NCBI RefSeq assembly: GCF_036384435.1
Contig: NZ_DASVMI010000112.1
Coordinates: 1 to 63,205, forward strand
Direction: 5' to 3'
From: GSA-30 sp036384435
Lineage (GTDB): Bacteria > Pseudomonadota > Gammaproteobacteria > Xanthomonadales > Rhodanobacteraceae
Length of the DNA stretch: 63,205 bases
Shown here: piece by piece, positions 25,485-34,177 of the stretch
Layout: every line of letters starts with the position of its first letter
Numbering within the stretch: the stretch's first letter is position 1
Program-made: the position numbers and the translations under genes
Notes under the pieces: model-generated
The model's database searches: none
Seen by the model: only the letters and a program-made list of their open reading frames with translations
Told to the model about the DNA's origin: nothing

Positions 25485-25547
25485 GTGAGGAGTTAGAGGT
25501 CAGGCGCGAAGGCACGGGGCTCTATTTCCTCACTGCTGACTCCTCGC
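25485..25547. repeat. Dispersed intergenic repeat, copy B
   Basis: The left arm (25485-25510, GTGAGGAGTTAGAGGTCAGG then GCGAA) and right arm (25526-25547, ending CTGACTCCTCGC) form an imperfect inverted repeat. The arms match the elements at 2129 and 42384. It lies between DUF1345 and yajQ. Confidence 0.6.
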
Positions 25548-25586
25548 AAGCGGCCCTGCAGCCGAACTGACCGCTGCCTGTCCGCC

Positions 25587-26069
25587 TCAATCGCGGAAAT
25601 TATCGAACTGCAGCGGCACGTCGATCTTGGCCTGCTTGAGCACTGCCATGGCCAGTTGCAGGTCATCGCGTTTCTTGCCGGTGACGCGCAGCTTGTCGCC
25701 GTTGATCTGGGCTTCCACCTTCAGCTTGGCCTCCTTGAGCGCGGCGATGAGCTTCTTCGCATCGGCTTGCTCGATTCCCTGCTTGACGGTGATTTTCTGG
25801 CGTGAGCCGGCCAGGTTGGTTTCCGGGTCGGCCAGATCCAGGGCGCGGATGTCGATCTTGCGGCTACTCAGGCGGTTGCGCAGGATTTCCAGCATCTGCT
25901 GCAACTGGAATTCGCTAGGTCCCGATTGGGTAATGACGAATTTGTCCAGCTCGAACTTGGCGTCCGTGCCCTTGAAATCGAAGCGATTGGCCAGCTCGCG
26001 ATTGGCTTGGTCGACCGCATTGGTCAGTTCGTGCTTGTCCACTTCGGAGACGACGTCGAAAGAAGGCAT
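25587..26069 (-). CDS. yajQ: YajQ family nucleotide-binding (c-di-GMP receptor-like) protein
   Basis: A 160-residue YajQ protein: MPSFDVVSEVDKHELTNAVD at the N-terminus, FDFKGTDAKFELD, the repeated ferredoxin-like halves, and VPLQFDNFRD at the C-terminus are diagnostic. In Xanthomonas a YajQ homologue binds cyclic di-GMP and affects virulence gene expression; whether this copy does is inferred. The start at 26069 gives the canonical N-terminus. It is divergent from the flavoprotein gene at 26133. Confidence 0.93.
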   Translation of the reverse strand: MPSFDVVSEVDKHELTNAVDQANRELANRFDFKGTDAKFELDKFVITQSGPSEFQLQQMLEILRNRLSSRKIDIRALDLADPETNLAGSRQKITVKQGIEQADAKKLIAALKEAKLKVEAQINGDKLRVTGKKRDDLQLAMAVLKQAKIDVPLQFDNFRD

Positions 26070-26132
26070 GGCAGGGTTCCTTGAGGGCGGACAAAAAAAC
26101 AGTGTAAGCGATCGGCGGCGCGCTGGCGGATA

Positions 26133-27347
26133 ATGGCGGTCCAGACTCAGGTGAATGGCGGTAGTGCTGTGAAAGTGGATGTATTGATCGTTGGTGCAGG
26201 CGCGGCAGGGCTGATGTGCGCCATGACGGCGGGCTATCGCGGTCGAAGTGTGCTGGTGGTCGATCATGCCAACAAGGTTGGCAAGAAGATCCTCATGTCC
26301 GGCGGTGGTCGCTGCAATTTCACCAATCTCGGCGTAACGCCAGCGCAATATCTTTCATCCAATCCGCATTTTGCCAAATCCGCCCTGGCCCGTTACACAC
26401 CGGGTGATTTCATCGAGCTGGTGGAAAGGCACCGCATCGCCTATCACGAGAAGGAGCTGGGGCAACTATTTTGCGATGAGTCGTCCAAGCAGATCGTGCG
26501 CATGCTACTGGACGAATGTGAGGTGGCCGGCGTGCGCATCGAGACGAGTTGCGCGGTCGACCGCGTCACGCATGGTCAATCAGGCTTTACCGTGAAGACC
26601 ACGCGAGGCGAGGTGCATGCCCAGTCGCTGGTGGTCGCCACCGGCGGGCTTTCCATTCCGAGCATGGGCGCTACGGGATGGGGCTACGAGCTGGCCCGGC
26701 AATTCGGCCATGACGTGCTTCCCACACGCGCCGGACTGGTGCCGCTCACACTCAGCGGCAAGCATCAGGAGCACTACCAGGACCTTGCCGGCGTGGCGTT
26801 GCCACAGGTGTCGGTAAGCGTGGGCAAGCATGCATTTCGCGCGGGCATGCTGTTCACGCACCGGGGTATCAGTGGCCCGGCGATTTTACAGATTTCCTCG
26901 TATTGGCATACTGGCGATGACTTGCGTGTCGACCTTTCGCCCGAGCTGCAAGCGGGTGACTGGCTGGTCGCGCAGCGGGCCGCGCGTCCGGCGGCCGAGC
27001 TGAAGAACGTCTTGGGCGATCTGTTGCCAAAACGCTTGGCACAGCGCCTTTGCGAGCATTGGCTGGGCAACCGGCCGATGCGGCAATGGCAGGAACATGA
27101 GCTTCGCGCGATGGCGCAGCGCCTGCATGACTGGCCGATCGTGGCCAGCGGCACGGAAGGTTATCGCACGGCAGAAGTGACGCTCGGTGGCGTGGATACC
27201 GATGGTCTTTCATCCAGTACCATGCAGTCGAAGAAAGTAGCAGGCCTGTACTTTATTGGCGAAGTCGTGGATGTCACCGGCTGGCTCGGCGGTTACAACT
27301 TCCAATGGGCCTGGGCCTCGGGCACGGCGGCAGGGCAGGTGGCCTAG
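26133..27347 (+). CDS. BaiN/RdsA family NAD(P)/FAD-dependent oxidoreductase
   Basis: A 404-residue HI0933-family flavoprotein. The FAD motif VLIVGAGAAGLMCAMTAG is near the N-terminus, NKVGKKILMSGGGRCNFTN is the second signature, and GLYFIGEVVDVTGWLGGYNFQWAWASG the C-terminal FAD contact. The first dozen residues before VKVDVLIVG look unconserved, so a GTG start nearer the motif is possible. It belongs to the main BaiN branch, while the protein at 6050-7297 is of the other subtype. Confidence 0.9.
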   Translation: MAVQTQVNGGSAVKVDVLIVGAGAAGLMCAMTAGYRGRSVLVVDHANKVGKKILMSGGGRCNFTNLGVTPAQYLSSNPHFAKSALARYTPGDFIELVERHRIAYHEKELGQLFCDESSKQIVRMLLDECEVAGVRIETSCAVDRVTHGQSGFTVKTTRGEVHAQSLVVATGGLSIPSMGATGWGYELARQFGHDVLPTRAGLVPLTLSGKHQEHYQDLAGVALPQVSVSVGKHAFRAGMLFTHRGISGPAILQISSYWHTGDDLRVDLSPELQAGDWLVAQRAARPAAELKNVLGDLLPKRLAQRLCEHWLGNRPMRQWQEHELRAMAQRLHDWPIVASGTEGYRTAEVTLGGVDTDGLSSSTMQSKKVAGLYFIGEVVDVTGWLGGYNFQWAWASGTAAGQVA

Positions 27348-27422
27348 GTAGACAAGGCTTTTGCTTTACCTGAACACGCTCCATGTTCCACTGCCTGTTC
27401 AAATGGTGCGAAGGAACATGAC

Positions 27423-28304
27423 ATGAAAGTTGGATTTATAGGCCTGGGTGCCATGGGCACGGCCATGGCCAGCAACCTGATCAAGGCAGGTCACGCGGTG
27501 ACCGTGTGGAATCGCTCGGAGGCGGCCACCGCGCCGTTGGTTTCGCTGGGCGCGAAGGCCGCCAGCACCCCTGATCGGGCCGCGCAGGGCGATGTATTGC
27601 TCAGCATGCTGGCCAATGACAACGCTGTGCGCGAGGTTATCCTGCACGGTGGCTTGCTCGATGCCATGGATGAAGGCGCGGTTCACGTCAATCACGCCAC
27701 CATCTCTGTGGAACTGGCGCACGAGCTGGCCGAGGAGCACGCCAAGCGTGGCTTGGGTTATGTCGCCGCCCCCGTGTTCGGGCGGCCCGATGTAGCTGCC
27801 GCGGGCAAACTCAATATCATCGCCGCAGGCAAAGCGTCGGCGTTGCAAAAAGCGCAGCCGCTGCTGGATGCCATGTCCGCCAAGGTGTGGCCCATGGGAG
27901 ATGATCCGGTACGCGCCAATATCGTCAAGATTGCTGGCAACTTCATGCTGGTGACCGCGATCGAAAGCATGGCCGAGGCCAGCACGCTGACGCGTGCCCA
28001 CGGGGTCAGCGCCCAGGATTTCCTGGACATCATGACCCAGACGTTGTTCGCCTCACCTGTTTATCAAGGCTATGGCAAGCTCATCGTCGAGCAGAAGTTC
28101 AAGCCCGCAGGGTTTACCTTGCCGCTGGTGTACAAGGACGTGAATCTTGCCTTGGAGGCTGGTGCTGCCAGGCGGGTACCGTTGCCATTTGCCGGCGTCC
28201 TGCGTGACACCGTGCTCGAGGCATTGGCGCAAGGGGATGAAGATCTGGATATCTCCGCGTTGTCGCAAGTGGCTGCGCGTCGCGCCAACCTTCCCGATGC
28301 ATGA
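27423..28304 (+). CDS. NAD(P)-dependent oxidoreductase, 3-hydroxyisobutyrate dehydrogenase family
   Basis: A 293-residue beta-hydroxyacid dehydrogenase. The Rossmann motif is GFIGLGAMGTAMASNL, the substrate-loop region is HVNHATISVE and YVAAPVFGRPDVA, and the catalytic Lys169 sits in IVKIAGNFML. The likely reaction is NAD(P)-linked oxidation or reduction of a short 3-hydroxy acid or succinic semialdehyde type substrate; the exact one is not deducible. GAAGGAACATGAC at the start gives a fair ribosome site. Confidence 0.9.
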   Translation: MKVGFIGLGAMGTAMASNLIKAGHAVTVWNRSEAATAPLVSLGAKAASTPDRAAQGDVLLSMLANDNAVREVILHGGLLDAMDEGAVHVNHATISVELAHELAEEHAKRGLGYVAAPVFGRPDVAAAGKLNIIAAGKASALQKAQPLLDAMSAKVWPMGDDPVRANIVKIAGNFMLVTAIESMAEASTLTRAHGVSAQDFLDIMTQTLFASPVYQGYGKLIVEQKFKPAGFTLPLVYKDVNLALEAGAARRVPLPFAGVLRDTVLEALAQGDEDLDISALSQVAARRANLPDA

Positions 28305-28359
28305 AGGGGGGCTGGTACAGGATGCAACTTGAATGGCGCCCGGGGGACGAGCAACAAAA

Positions 28360-28830
28360 TCAGCCTAGTTTGCGGCGGCGACGCATCAGCCAGCTATCCA
28401 ACTGATTGGCGAAGGCCTGACGATCGCGCTGATGGAATGAGGACGGTCCACCGGTATTGATGCCGGCACCGCGCAGCTCGTCCATGAAATTGCGCATCGA
28501 CAGGCGTTGCGCGATGGTTTCGGTGGTATAGAGCTCGCCCCGGGGATTCACGGCGAGCGCCCCCTTGGCGATCACCGCGGCGGCAAGCGGGATGTCTTGG
28601 GTCACCACGAGGTCATCGGGCTGCGTGCGCTGAACGATTTCGTTGTCCGCGACATCCAGTCCGGAGGGCACCTGTACAGCACGCACGAAGCGCGAAGGTG
28701 GCGTGCGCAACCATTGGTTGGCGACCAGCGTCACATGGACCTGTTCGCGCTCGGCGGCGCGAAACAGGATCTCCTTGATCACGCCCGGGCAGGCATCGCC
28801 GTCCACCCATATCTGCGGGCCTTCGCTCAC
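28360..28830 (-). CDS. YaiI/YqxD family (DUF188) protein
   Basis: A 156-residue protein of the UPF0178 family, related to PIN-like nuclease folds. IWVDGDACPGVIKEILFRAA at the N-terminus, DLVVTQDIPLAAAVI and FANQLDSWL are diagnostic. The activity is unproven. The GTG start overlaps the phzF stop by GTGA, so the two genes are translationally coupled; long in-frame upstream sequence belongs to the phzF shadow. Confidence 0.88.
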   Translation of the reverse strand: MSEGPQIWVDGDACPGVIKEILFRAAEREQVHVTLVANQWLRTPPSRFVRAVQVPSGLDVADNEIVQRTQPDDLVVTQDIPLAAAVIAKGALAVNPRGELYTTETIAQRLSMRNFMDELRGAGINTGGPSSFHQRDRQAFANQLDSWLMRRRRKLG

Positions 28831-29720
28831 TCGGCAGCGTTCCAGTACAGGTGTCCGTCGATGACGGTGTTGGTCTTGCCACCCACCCAGATCGCGCCAT
28901 CGATACGCACCCGCAACTGTGCGTCGTAGCCGATTTCGCGTCCCTGGCTCACCGTGTAACCCTGGGCCAGTTCCCCTTCGGGTTCGGCGTGGGCCAGATA
29001 GGCACCGATCAACCCGTTGGCGGCCCCCGAGGCTGGATCCTCGACGATGCCGACTCCCGCGGGCAGGGCACGCACCACCAATTGGTAGTCGGGATGGCGG
29101 GCGCGGGCGAAGACACAAATGCCCAGGCTGTCTGTGGCCTCAGCCAGTTTCCCGATGGCTGCATGGTCTGGCTGCCAGCCTCGCAGGCTCGCTTCATCGG
29201 CGCACTCGGCCACCCACCAATGGCGACCGCCCTCCACCAGCGCCGGTGGCAAGCGTCCCGATTCAATACCTGCGAGGGCGTCCGCGATCAGCGGATGGGC
29301 ATGCATGCCTTGCGAGACCACCCTTGCCGGCGGTGACTTGAGCAGCAATTGGCGCGACGGCCCCTGGCCTTCAACGCGGATCGGCAGCAGGCCGGCCAGG
29401 CATTCTTGCCATAGCATGCCGTCGACGGGCTCGGCGATCCCGGCTTCCAGCACGGCGTGGGCACTGCCGATGCTGGGATGGCCGGCGAAGGGAATTTCCT
29501 TGTGCGGCGTGAAGATACGCACACGGTAACTGGCTTCAGGCGTGCTCGGTGGCAGCAGGAATGTGGTCTCGACCAGATTGGTCCAGCGCGCGAAACGTTG
29601 CATCTGGGCATCGTTCCAGCCGCGTGCATCGGTGACGACGCCCAGATGATTGCCGCCGCCGAGTGTGGCGTTGAAGACGTCCAGATGCAGGTATCGAATC
29701 GGATGCATGGGGTGTGTCAT
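28827..29720 (-). CDS. PhzF family isomerase
   Basis: A 297-residue PhzF-type protein of the diaminopimelate epimerase fold. LDVFNATLGGGNHLGVV, then NLVETTFLLPP with the expected catalytic Glu51, IPFAGHPSIGSAHAVLE, and EDPASGAANGLIGAYL near the C-terminus. No other phenazine genes are nearby, so it is one of the many orphan PhzF isomerases. The start is either 29720 or 29708; neither has a strong ribosome site. Confidence 0.9.
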   Translation of the reverse strand: MTHPMHPIRYLHLDVFNATLGGGNHLGVVTDARGWNDAQMQRFARWTNLVETTFLLPPSTPEASYRVRIFTPHKEIPFAGHPSIGSAHAVLEAGIAEPVDGMLWQECLAGLLPIRVEGQGPSRQLLLKSPPARVVSQGMHAHPLIADALAGIESGRLPPALVEGGRHWWVAECADEASLRGWQPDHAAIGKLAEATDSLGICVFARARHPDYQLVVRALPAGVGIVEDPASGAANGLIGAYLAHAEPEGELAQGYTVSQGREIGYDAQLRVRIDGAIWVGGKTNTVIDGHLYWNAAE

Positions 29721-29876
29721 GGCGGCAACGGGCCGCACCAAAGCGCCAAATGATAGTCCTCCATGGCCGATTTGTGGCAGTGCAGCGAAACTTTGCCATG
29801 ACTGACCGGTCGACAAGCACAAGCGGCCTCGTCAAGATGCCGCGTCTCTCCTGGGTTCCTGAAGGATCGCTCCCGC

Positions 29877-30491
29877 ATGCCGGTCACCTTGATCATCATC
29901 GCCATCACCTGCGTGGTGTCGTTCGCCGCTTTCAACAACAGTCGCCTGCTCAATGACCTCATCTTCTGGCCACCGGCCATCGAGCGGCAGCGTGAGTACT
30001 ACCGCCTGGTCAGCTACGGGCTGATCCATGCCGATTTCATGCACCTGCTGCTGAACATGCTGACGTTGTTCTTCTTCGCCCGATACGTAGAGCAGTTCTA
30101 CACGCACACGCTGGGTATGTTCGGGTTTGCGCTCTTCTACCTCGGTGGCCTGATCGTATCGATCCTGCCTACCTACTTCGCCAATCGGGGCAACGCCAGC
30201 TACCGCAGCCTGGGTGCTTCGGGAGCGGTGTCGGCGGTGCTGTTCGCGGTCATCCTGTTCCAGCCATGGGCGACGGTAAGGTTGTATTTCGCCTTGCCCA
30301 TCCCCGCGATCATCTATGCCGTGCTGTATGTGGGCTACTCGATCTACATGGACAAGCGTGGCGAGGGCAATGTCAATCACAGTGCACATTTGTGGGGCGC
30401 GGCATATGGCGTGGCATTTACCTTGATCGTGCGGCCAGAAATGCTGTCCATTTTCCTCGCGCAGCTGCAACGACCACACTTTATGATGTAA
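29877..30491 (+). CDS. Rhomboid family intramembrane serine protease
   Basis: A 204-residue membrane protein with six hydrophobic helices. The catalytic serine lies in GASGAVS (Ser115) and the histidine in SAHLWGAAYG (His171). LIHADFMHLLLNMLTLFFF is the conserved HxxxN segment of helix 2. It cleaves transmembrane helices of unknown substrates in the inner membrane. It is divergent from phzF. Confidence 0.93.
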   Translation: MPVTLIIIAITCVVSFAAFNNSRLLNDLIFWPPAIERQREYYRLVSYGLIHADFMHLLLNMLTLFFFARYVEQFYTHTLGMFGFALFYLGGLIVSILPTYFANRGNASYRSLGASGAVSAVLFAVILFQPWATVRLYFALPIPAIIYAVLYVGYSIYMDKRGEGNVNHSAHLWGAAYGVAFTLIVRPEMLSIFLAQLQRPHFMM

Positions 30492-30625
30492 AACATCTAC
30501 CGTGGCATGGCATCGGAATCACCGGTTTTGCTCACTCCAGATACATCTTGCCGGTGTTAATGCTCACTTGCCTGGCGCACAGAACATGCGTCGGAGCGTT
30601 TTGACCACCGCAGGAGTAAAGACGC

Positions 30626-31480
30626 ATGGCAACGACCCGCAAGTCGGCCGCGAAGAAATCCGCGGCTAAAAAAGCGACCAAAAAGGCCGCCGCGCGCAAG
30701 AGTCGGGCAAAGAAAGCCGCTTCTGGCAAGACGGCCAGTTCCAGCGCGCCGGCCAAGAAAGTAGCGACGAAAAAGGCGGCTACCAAGAAGGTCGCCACCA
30801 AGAAGGTCGCGGCGAAGAGGGCTGTGAAGAAAGCCGCAAAGAAAACCGTGAAGAAGGCAACCAGGAAGGTCGTCGGCAAGTCTGGGGCTCGCAAGGCACC
30901 GGCAAAAAAGGGGGGGACTCGCAAGGCCGCCCCGAAGGCCGCGACCAGGGCTACCGCCAAGACCGCGGTTCGCAAGACTCCTGGCAAGGCTGTCGCTGCT
31001 CCTAAGGCGCCAGTGAAGGCGACCAGTAAGCCCGCCAACAAGCCGGCGACGCGCAAGGCTCCCGCTAGCAAGGTCGCGGTGAAGGTGCCTGTCGAGAAAA
31101 AGACATCCGTGGCTGTCGTGGCGAAAAAGGAGCCTGCTGTAAAGAAGGCCACTCCCACCAAGCCGGCAGCGGCCAGCAAGCCTGCATCGAAACCGACCGT
31201 CGCCCGTCCGACGCGACCCAAGGTGCGGCCACAGCCGGTATCGGATGAGCCCAAGCCGCATATCAGCCCCGAAGAGGCTGTCGCGCATATCCAGGCCTTG
31301 CTGGACGCCAAGCAAGAGCGCATCAAACAAGGACCGAACTGGCCTGGCGCCGAGCAACAGGCGCATCCGACCGAGCAGAGTCATCCGCCCCAACATGGTG
31401 GCGAGCATGCCAATCATGATTCGGGACTGGGGCAGCCGGTTCAATTGCAGGGCGATCTCAACCGCCGTAGCAAGATCTGA
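30626..31480 (+). CDS. Histone H1-like, Lys/Ala/Pro-rich DNA-binding protein
   Basis: A 284-residue low-complexity basic protein. Residues 1 to about 200 are built of KKAAAKK, KKVATKK and KPA-like units typical of eukaryotic H1 tails and bacterial Hc1/AlgP-like proteins. The last 80 residues are different: HISPEEAVAHIQALLDAKQER forms a likely amphipathic helix, then a His/Gln/Pro-rich end. It probably binds DNA non-specifically. An AGGAG site precedes the ATG. Long antisense frames here are by-products of the repeats. Confidence 0.85.
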   Translation: MATTRKSAAKKSAAKKATKKAAARKSRAKKAASGKTASSSAPAKKVATKKAATKKVATKKVAAKRAVKKAAKKTVKKATRKVVGKSGARKAPAKKGGTRKAAPKAATRATAKTAVRKTPGKAVAAPKAPVKATSKPANKPATRKAPASKVAVKVPVEKKTSVAVVAKKEPAVKKATPTKPAAASKPASKPTVARPTRPKVRPQPVSDEPKPHISPEEAVAHIQALLDAKQERIKQGPNWPGAEQQAHPTEQSHPPQHGGEHANHDSGLGQPVQLQGDLNRRSKI

Positions 31481-31623
31481 TTGAATCGGTGGTGCCACGC
31501 GCAAGGACGCGCGTTGTCTTGATGGCTGACAGGTAAATGCCCGGTGGCTTGTTTTCCGGCAGCTCAGTACCCATTCAATGGGCTGGACCTAGCGTGGAAA
31601 TCGCCAGGAACAGGAGGTCTGTC

Positions 31624-32037
31624 ATGAAACGCTTACTTGCCGGTCTGTTGCTTGTCGCCGCGACAGCGGGGCTTTCCGGTTGCTACTACGACCCTGGCTA
31701 CAGTTACGTACGCGGCGGCAGTTCTGCCGGTGACGCGTATTACGGCAGCGGCGGCTCGGTGGTATACGACGATGGCGGTTATTATCCGGGATATTGGTAC
31801 CCCTCGTACGGTTATGGCGGGTGTTGTTACGGTCCTGGCATCAATGTCTGGTATGGGCACACCTATTACCGCGGTTATCGCGGCGGTGGCCCTGGATACT
31901 GGCACGGTGGTCGAGGCGGCTGGTACGGCCATGGTGGGGGTAACTGGCATGGCGGCGGCCATTGGAGCGGCGGTCACGGCGGTGGTGGACATTGGGGTGG
32001 TGGCGGCCATGGTGGTGGAGGCGGCCATTGGCGCTGA
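31624..32037 (+). CDS. Gly/His/Tyr-rich lipoprotein
   Basis: A 137-residue predicted lipoprotein with lipobox LSGC at Cys20 and AGGAGG before the ATG. The mature chain is Tyr/Gly-rich up to about residue 80 and then Gly/His/Trp-rich (units such as GGHWGGG), with histidine in a regular spacing. Such tails can bind metals, but no function is known. It is a single gene ahead of the peptidase-like gene. Confidence 0.72.
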   Translation: MKRLLAGLLLVAATAGLSGCYYDPGYSYVRGGSSAGDAYYGSGGSVVYDDGGYYPGYWYPSYGYGGCCYGPGINVWYGHTYYRGYRGGGPGYWHGGRGGWYGHGGGNWHGGGHWSGGHGGGGHWGGGGHGGGGGHWR

Positions 32038-32058
32038 GTAGAGGGCACAATAGGCGGC

Positions 32059-33165
32059 ATGCCAGTCATTGCCCATTTGCTACCGTTTCTTAAGAGATAC
32101 ATCAGGCTCGCGTCACTAGGTGCCGCGAGCCTTTTGTTTACCGGGTGCCAGACGATGGGCTATTACGCGCACGTCGCCCACGGCCAGTCGGAGTTGGTGC
32201 TTCATCGCCAGCCTATTACCAAGGTGCTTGAGGCACCTGGCACCGATCCTCACCTGAAGGCTCGTCTGCGATTGGCCCAGCAGGCGCGTCGGTTTGCTTC
32301 CCGCGCACTGTACCTACCCGATAACCGCAGTTACACCAGCTACGTCGCGCTGGATCGTCCTTATGTGGTGTGGAATGTGTTCGCCACGCCGCCTTATTCC
32401 GTCGATGCGGTGAGACAATGTTTCCCCTTTGCCGGCTGTGTGGCGTATCGGGGATATTTTTCCCAGGCCAAGGCAGATCACCATGCGAGCGAGCTGAAGG
32501 CCGGCGGCGATGATGTCTATGTCGGTGGTGTGGCGGCGTATTCGACCTTGGGTTGGTTCGCCGATCCAATCTTGAGCAGCATGATGCGCTGGGACGACGA
32601 CGAACTGGCAAGCACGATTTTCCATGAGCTGGCGCACCAACTGATCTATGTAAAGGATGACAGCAGCTTTAATGAGTCCTTTGCCAGTTTTGTGCAGGCT
32701 GAGGGGCTGCGGCAATGGCGGCTGTCTCGTGGGTTACCGGCCAGCCAGGGACGCAGCGAAGCGATGGACGACAGCTTTACGCAGTTGGTCCTGGACTTGC
32801 GTAAACGCTTGCGAGTGGTATACGCGCAAGGTGGTGACACGGCTCACCTGGAGGCAGGCAAACAGCAGGAGATTGCTGCGTTTCGCCAACGCTATGCGCA
32901 ATGGCGTGATGGCCAGTGGCCTGGGCGTCACGATTATGATGCCTGGGTTGCCGCGCCTATCAACAATGCGCGCCTGCTGCCGTTTGGTATCTACGATCAC
33001 TGGCTGGCCGCGTTCGAGCAGTTGTACCGGCGCAGCGGTGCGCGATGGCCAGCCTTCTACCAGGCTGTGCGAGAACTGGCGCACCAGCCGCGCGTGCAGC
33101 GTGATGCGTCCCTGCAAGCCCTACTGACGGGCGGCGCGGCCGAGGCAGGTAACCCCATGCCGTGA
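32059..33165 (+). CDS. Predicted aminopeptidase lipoprotein (COG4324 type)
   Basis: A 368-residue protein with a lipobox (LFTGC, Cys30). The zinc motif HELAH lies at 189-193, with NESFASF supplying Glu206, as in the COG4324 predicted aminopeptidase family. LYLPDNRSYTSYVALDRPYVVWNVFA and GCVAYRGYFS upstream are family segments. It is likely anchored in the envelope. It begins 21 bases after the preceding lipoprotein gene, suggesting co-transcription. Confidence 0.87.
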   Translation: MPVIAHLLPFLKRYIRLASLGAASLLFTGCQTMGYYAHVAHGQSELVLHRQPITKVLEAPGTDPHLKARLRLAQQARRFASRALYLPDNRSYTSYVALDRPYVVWNVFATPPYSVDAVRQCFPFAGCVAYRGYFSQAKADHHASELKAGGDDVYVGGVAAYSTLGWFADPILSSMMRWDDDELASTIFHELAHQLIYVKDDSSFNESFASFVQAEGLRQWRLSRGLPASQGRSEAMDDSFTQLVLDLRKRLRVVYAQGGDTAHLEAGKQQEIAAFRQRYAQWRDGQWPGRHDYDAWVAAPINNARLLPFGIYDHWLAAFEQLYRRSGARWPAFYQAVRELAHQPRVQRDASLQALLTGGAAEAGNPMP

Positions 33166-33182
33166 GGATGGCTACAGCTTTG

Positions 33183-33992
33183 TCATGGCACCGCTTTGCG
33201 GCCGGCCATGTGCTTGAGGTAGGCGAGAAGGTCATTCAGGTCCGCATCGGATAACTGGTCACGTGAGAACCCTGGCATTTGTGCCGCGGGCCACCAGCGC
33301 AGCGATTTGGGATCGCGCACGAAGGCCCGGAGCAGGTCCGCGCGGATATATTCGGTAGGGTTGTGAGGGATATTCAGATCAGGGCCCTTCTGCGAATCGC
33401 CGCCCCCATTGAGCTTGTGGCAGGCCATGCACGTGCGTTGGAAGACGGCGAATCCGCGACGGGCCGGGCTATCGGCGGGCAGGGCGGAGTTCGGGCGCAT
33501 CGCGGGAAAGCGTGCTGAGACGTCGGCCAGCTTACGGATGGTGGCCAATTCATACGGCCATTGTTCCTGGCCCACGTGCGCCGCTTCCGGTCGCGTCCAG
33601 ACGACGTAAAACGGTCCGGCACTGGGCTTGCCTGCCGCCAAGGCCGGCCAGGGCTGGTTGGCCGGTTCGATTGCTAGCCATGCCTGGCTTCCGCGTCGAT
33701 CGAGCAGGAGCGATGCGGGAATTTCAGCGGTGAACCCGTCGCTGGCGATGAACTGCAGGTGGTCATCCGGGCCAAGGCCGTCGAGCAGCGCAAGGAGGGG
33801 AACGGCGCGATAGCGCATCGGTTTTTTATAGGAGACATCGGCGGGAATATCGATCTGCCGCGCATCATGCCGGTCCAGCAATTGGGATGTGTGGTAAGTC
33901 TGAACCCCGTGGCCCAGGTCGATGTTCAGATCGGCAGCGTGGGCGGCGAAACTTAACCATCCCAAACAGAGCATCAGCCACAGACGGCGCAT
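33183..33992 (-). CDS. Exported cytochrome c with N-terminal oxidoreductase-like domain
   Basis: A 269-residue protein. A signal peptide ends near AHA/AD (residue 19). Residues 20-130 resemble the molybdopterin-oxidoreductase accessory fold (VPLLALLDGLGPDDHLQFIASDGFTAEIP), without cofactor ligands that I can see. The C-terminal part is a class I cytochrome c: heme site CMACH, later MPGF as a possible axial Met, and LNDLLAYLKHM. It acts in the periplasm. The start follows GAGGAA with six bases spacing. Confidence 0.83.
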   Translation of the reverse strand: MRRLWLMLCLGWLSFAAHAADLNIDLGHGVQTYHTSQLLDRHDARQIDIPADVSYKKPMRYRAVPLLALLDGLGPDDHLQFIASDGFTAEIPASLLLDRRGSQAWLAIEPANQPWPALAAGKPSAGPFYVVWTRPEAAHVGQEQWPYELATIRKLADVSARFPAMRPNSALPADSPARRGFAVFQRTCMACHKLNGGGDSQKGPDLNIPHNPTEYIRADLLRAFVRDPKSLRWWPAAQMPGFSRDQLSDADLNDLLAYLKHMAGRKAVP

Positions 33993-34141
33993 CGACATTT
34001 CCTCTTCCATCATGGACCCATCGGACAAGGCGAAAACTTCAGTTGATTTCGCCACCCATTGAAAAAGCATGGGATAACCGAATGTTTCAAGGGTAGCAAC
34101 GGCCGGTTCTCGCGCGTGAATGAATATTCAGTCAGGTGCGC

Positions 34142-34171
34142 TTGAACTTTTACGAGGCGAACCCATCTAAG
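34142..34171 (+). promoter_or_regulatory. Candidate promoter of the small RNA
   Basis: TTGAAC (34142-34147), an 18-base spacer and TCTAAG (34166-34171) are a plausible sigma-70 promoter. Transcription would begin near 34178, giving a transcript of about 128 bases. Confidence 0.4.
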
Positions 34172-34177
34172 CATCAT

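Noticed and set aside
30557..31504. Long minus-strand frames (30532-31326 and 30557-31504) opposite the histone-like gene
   Set aside because: They arise because lysine/alanine codons read backwards lack stops. The products are Leu/Ala/Gly low complexity with no start signal, and the plus-strand gene has a good ribosome site.
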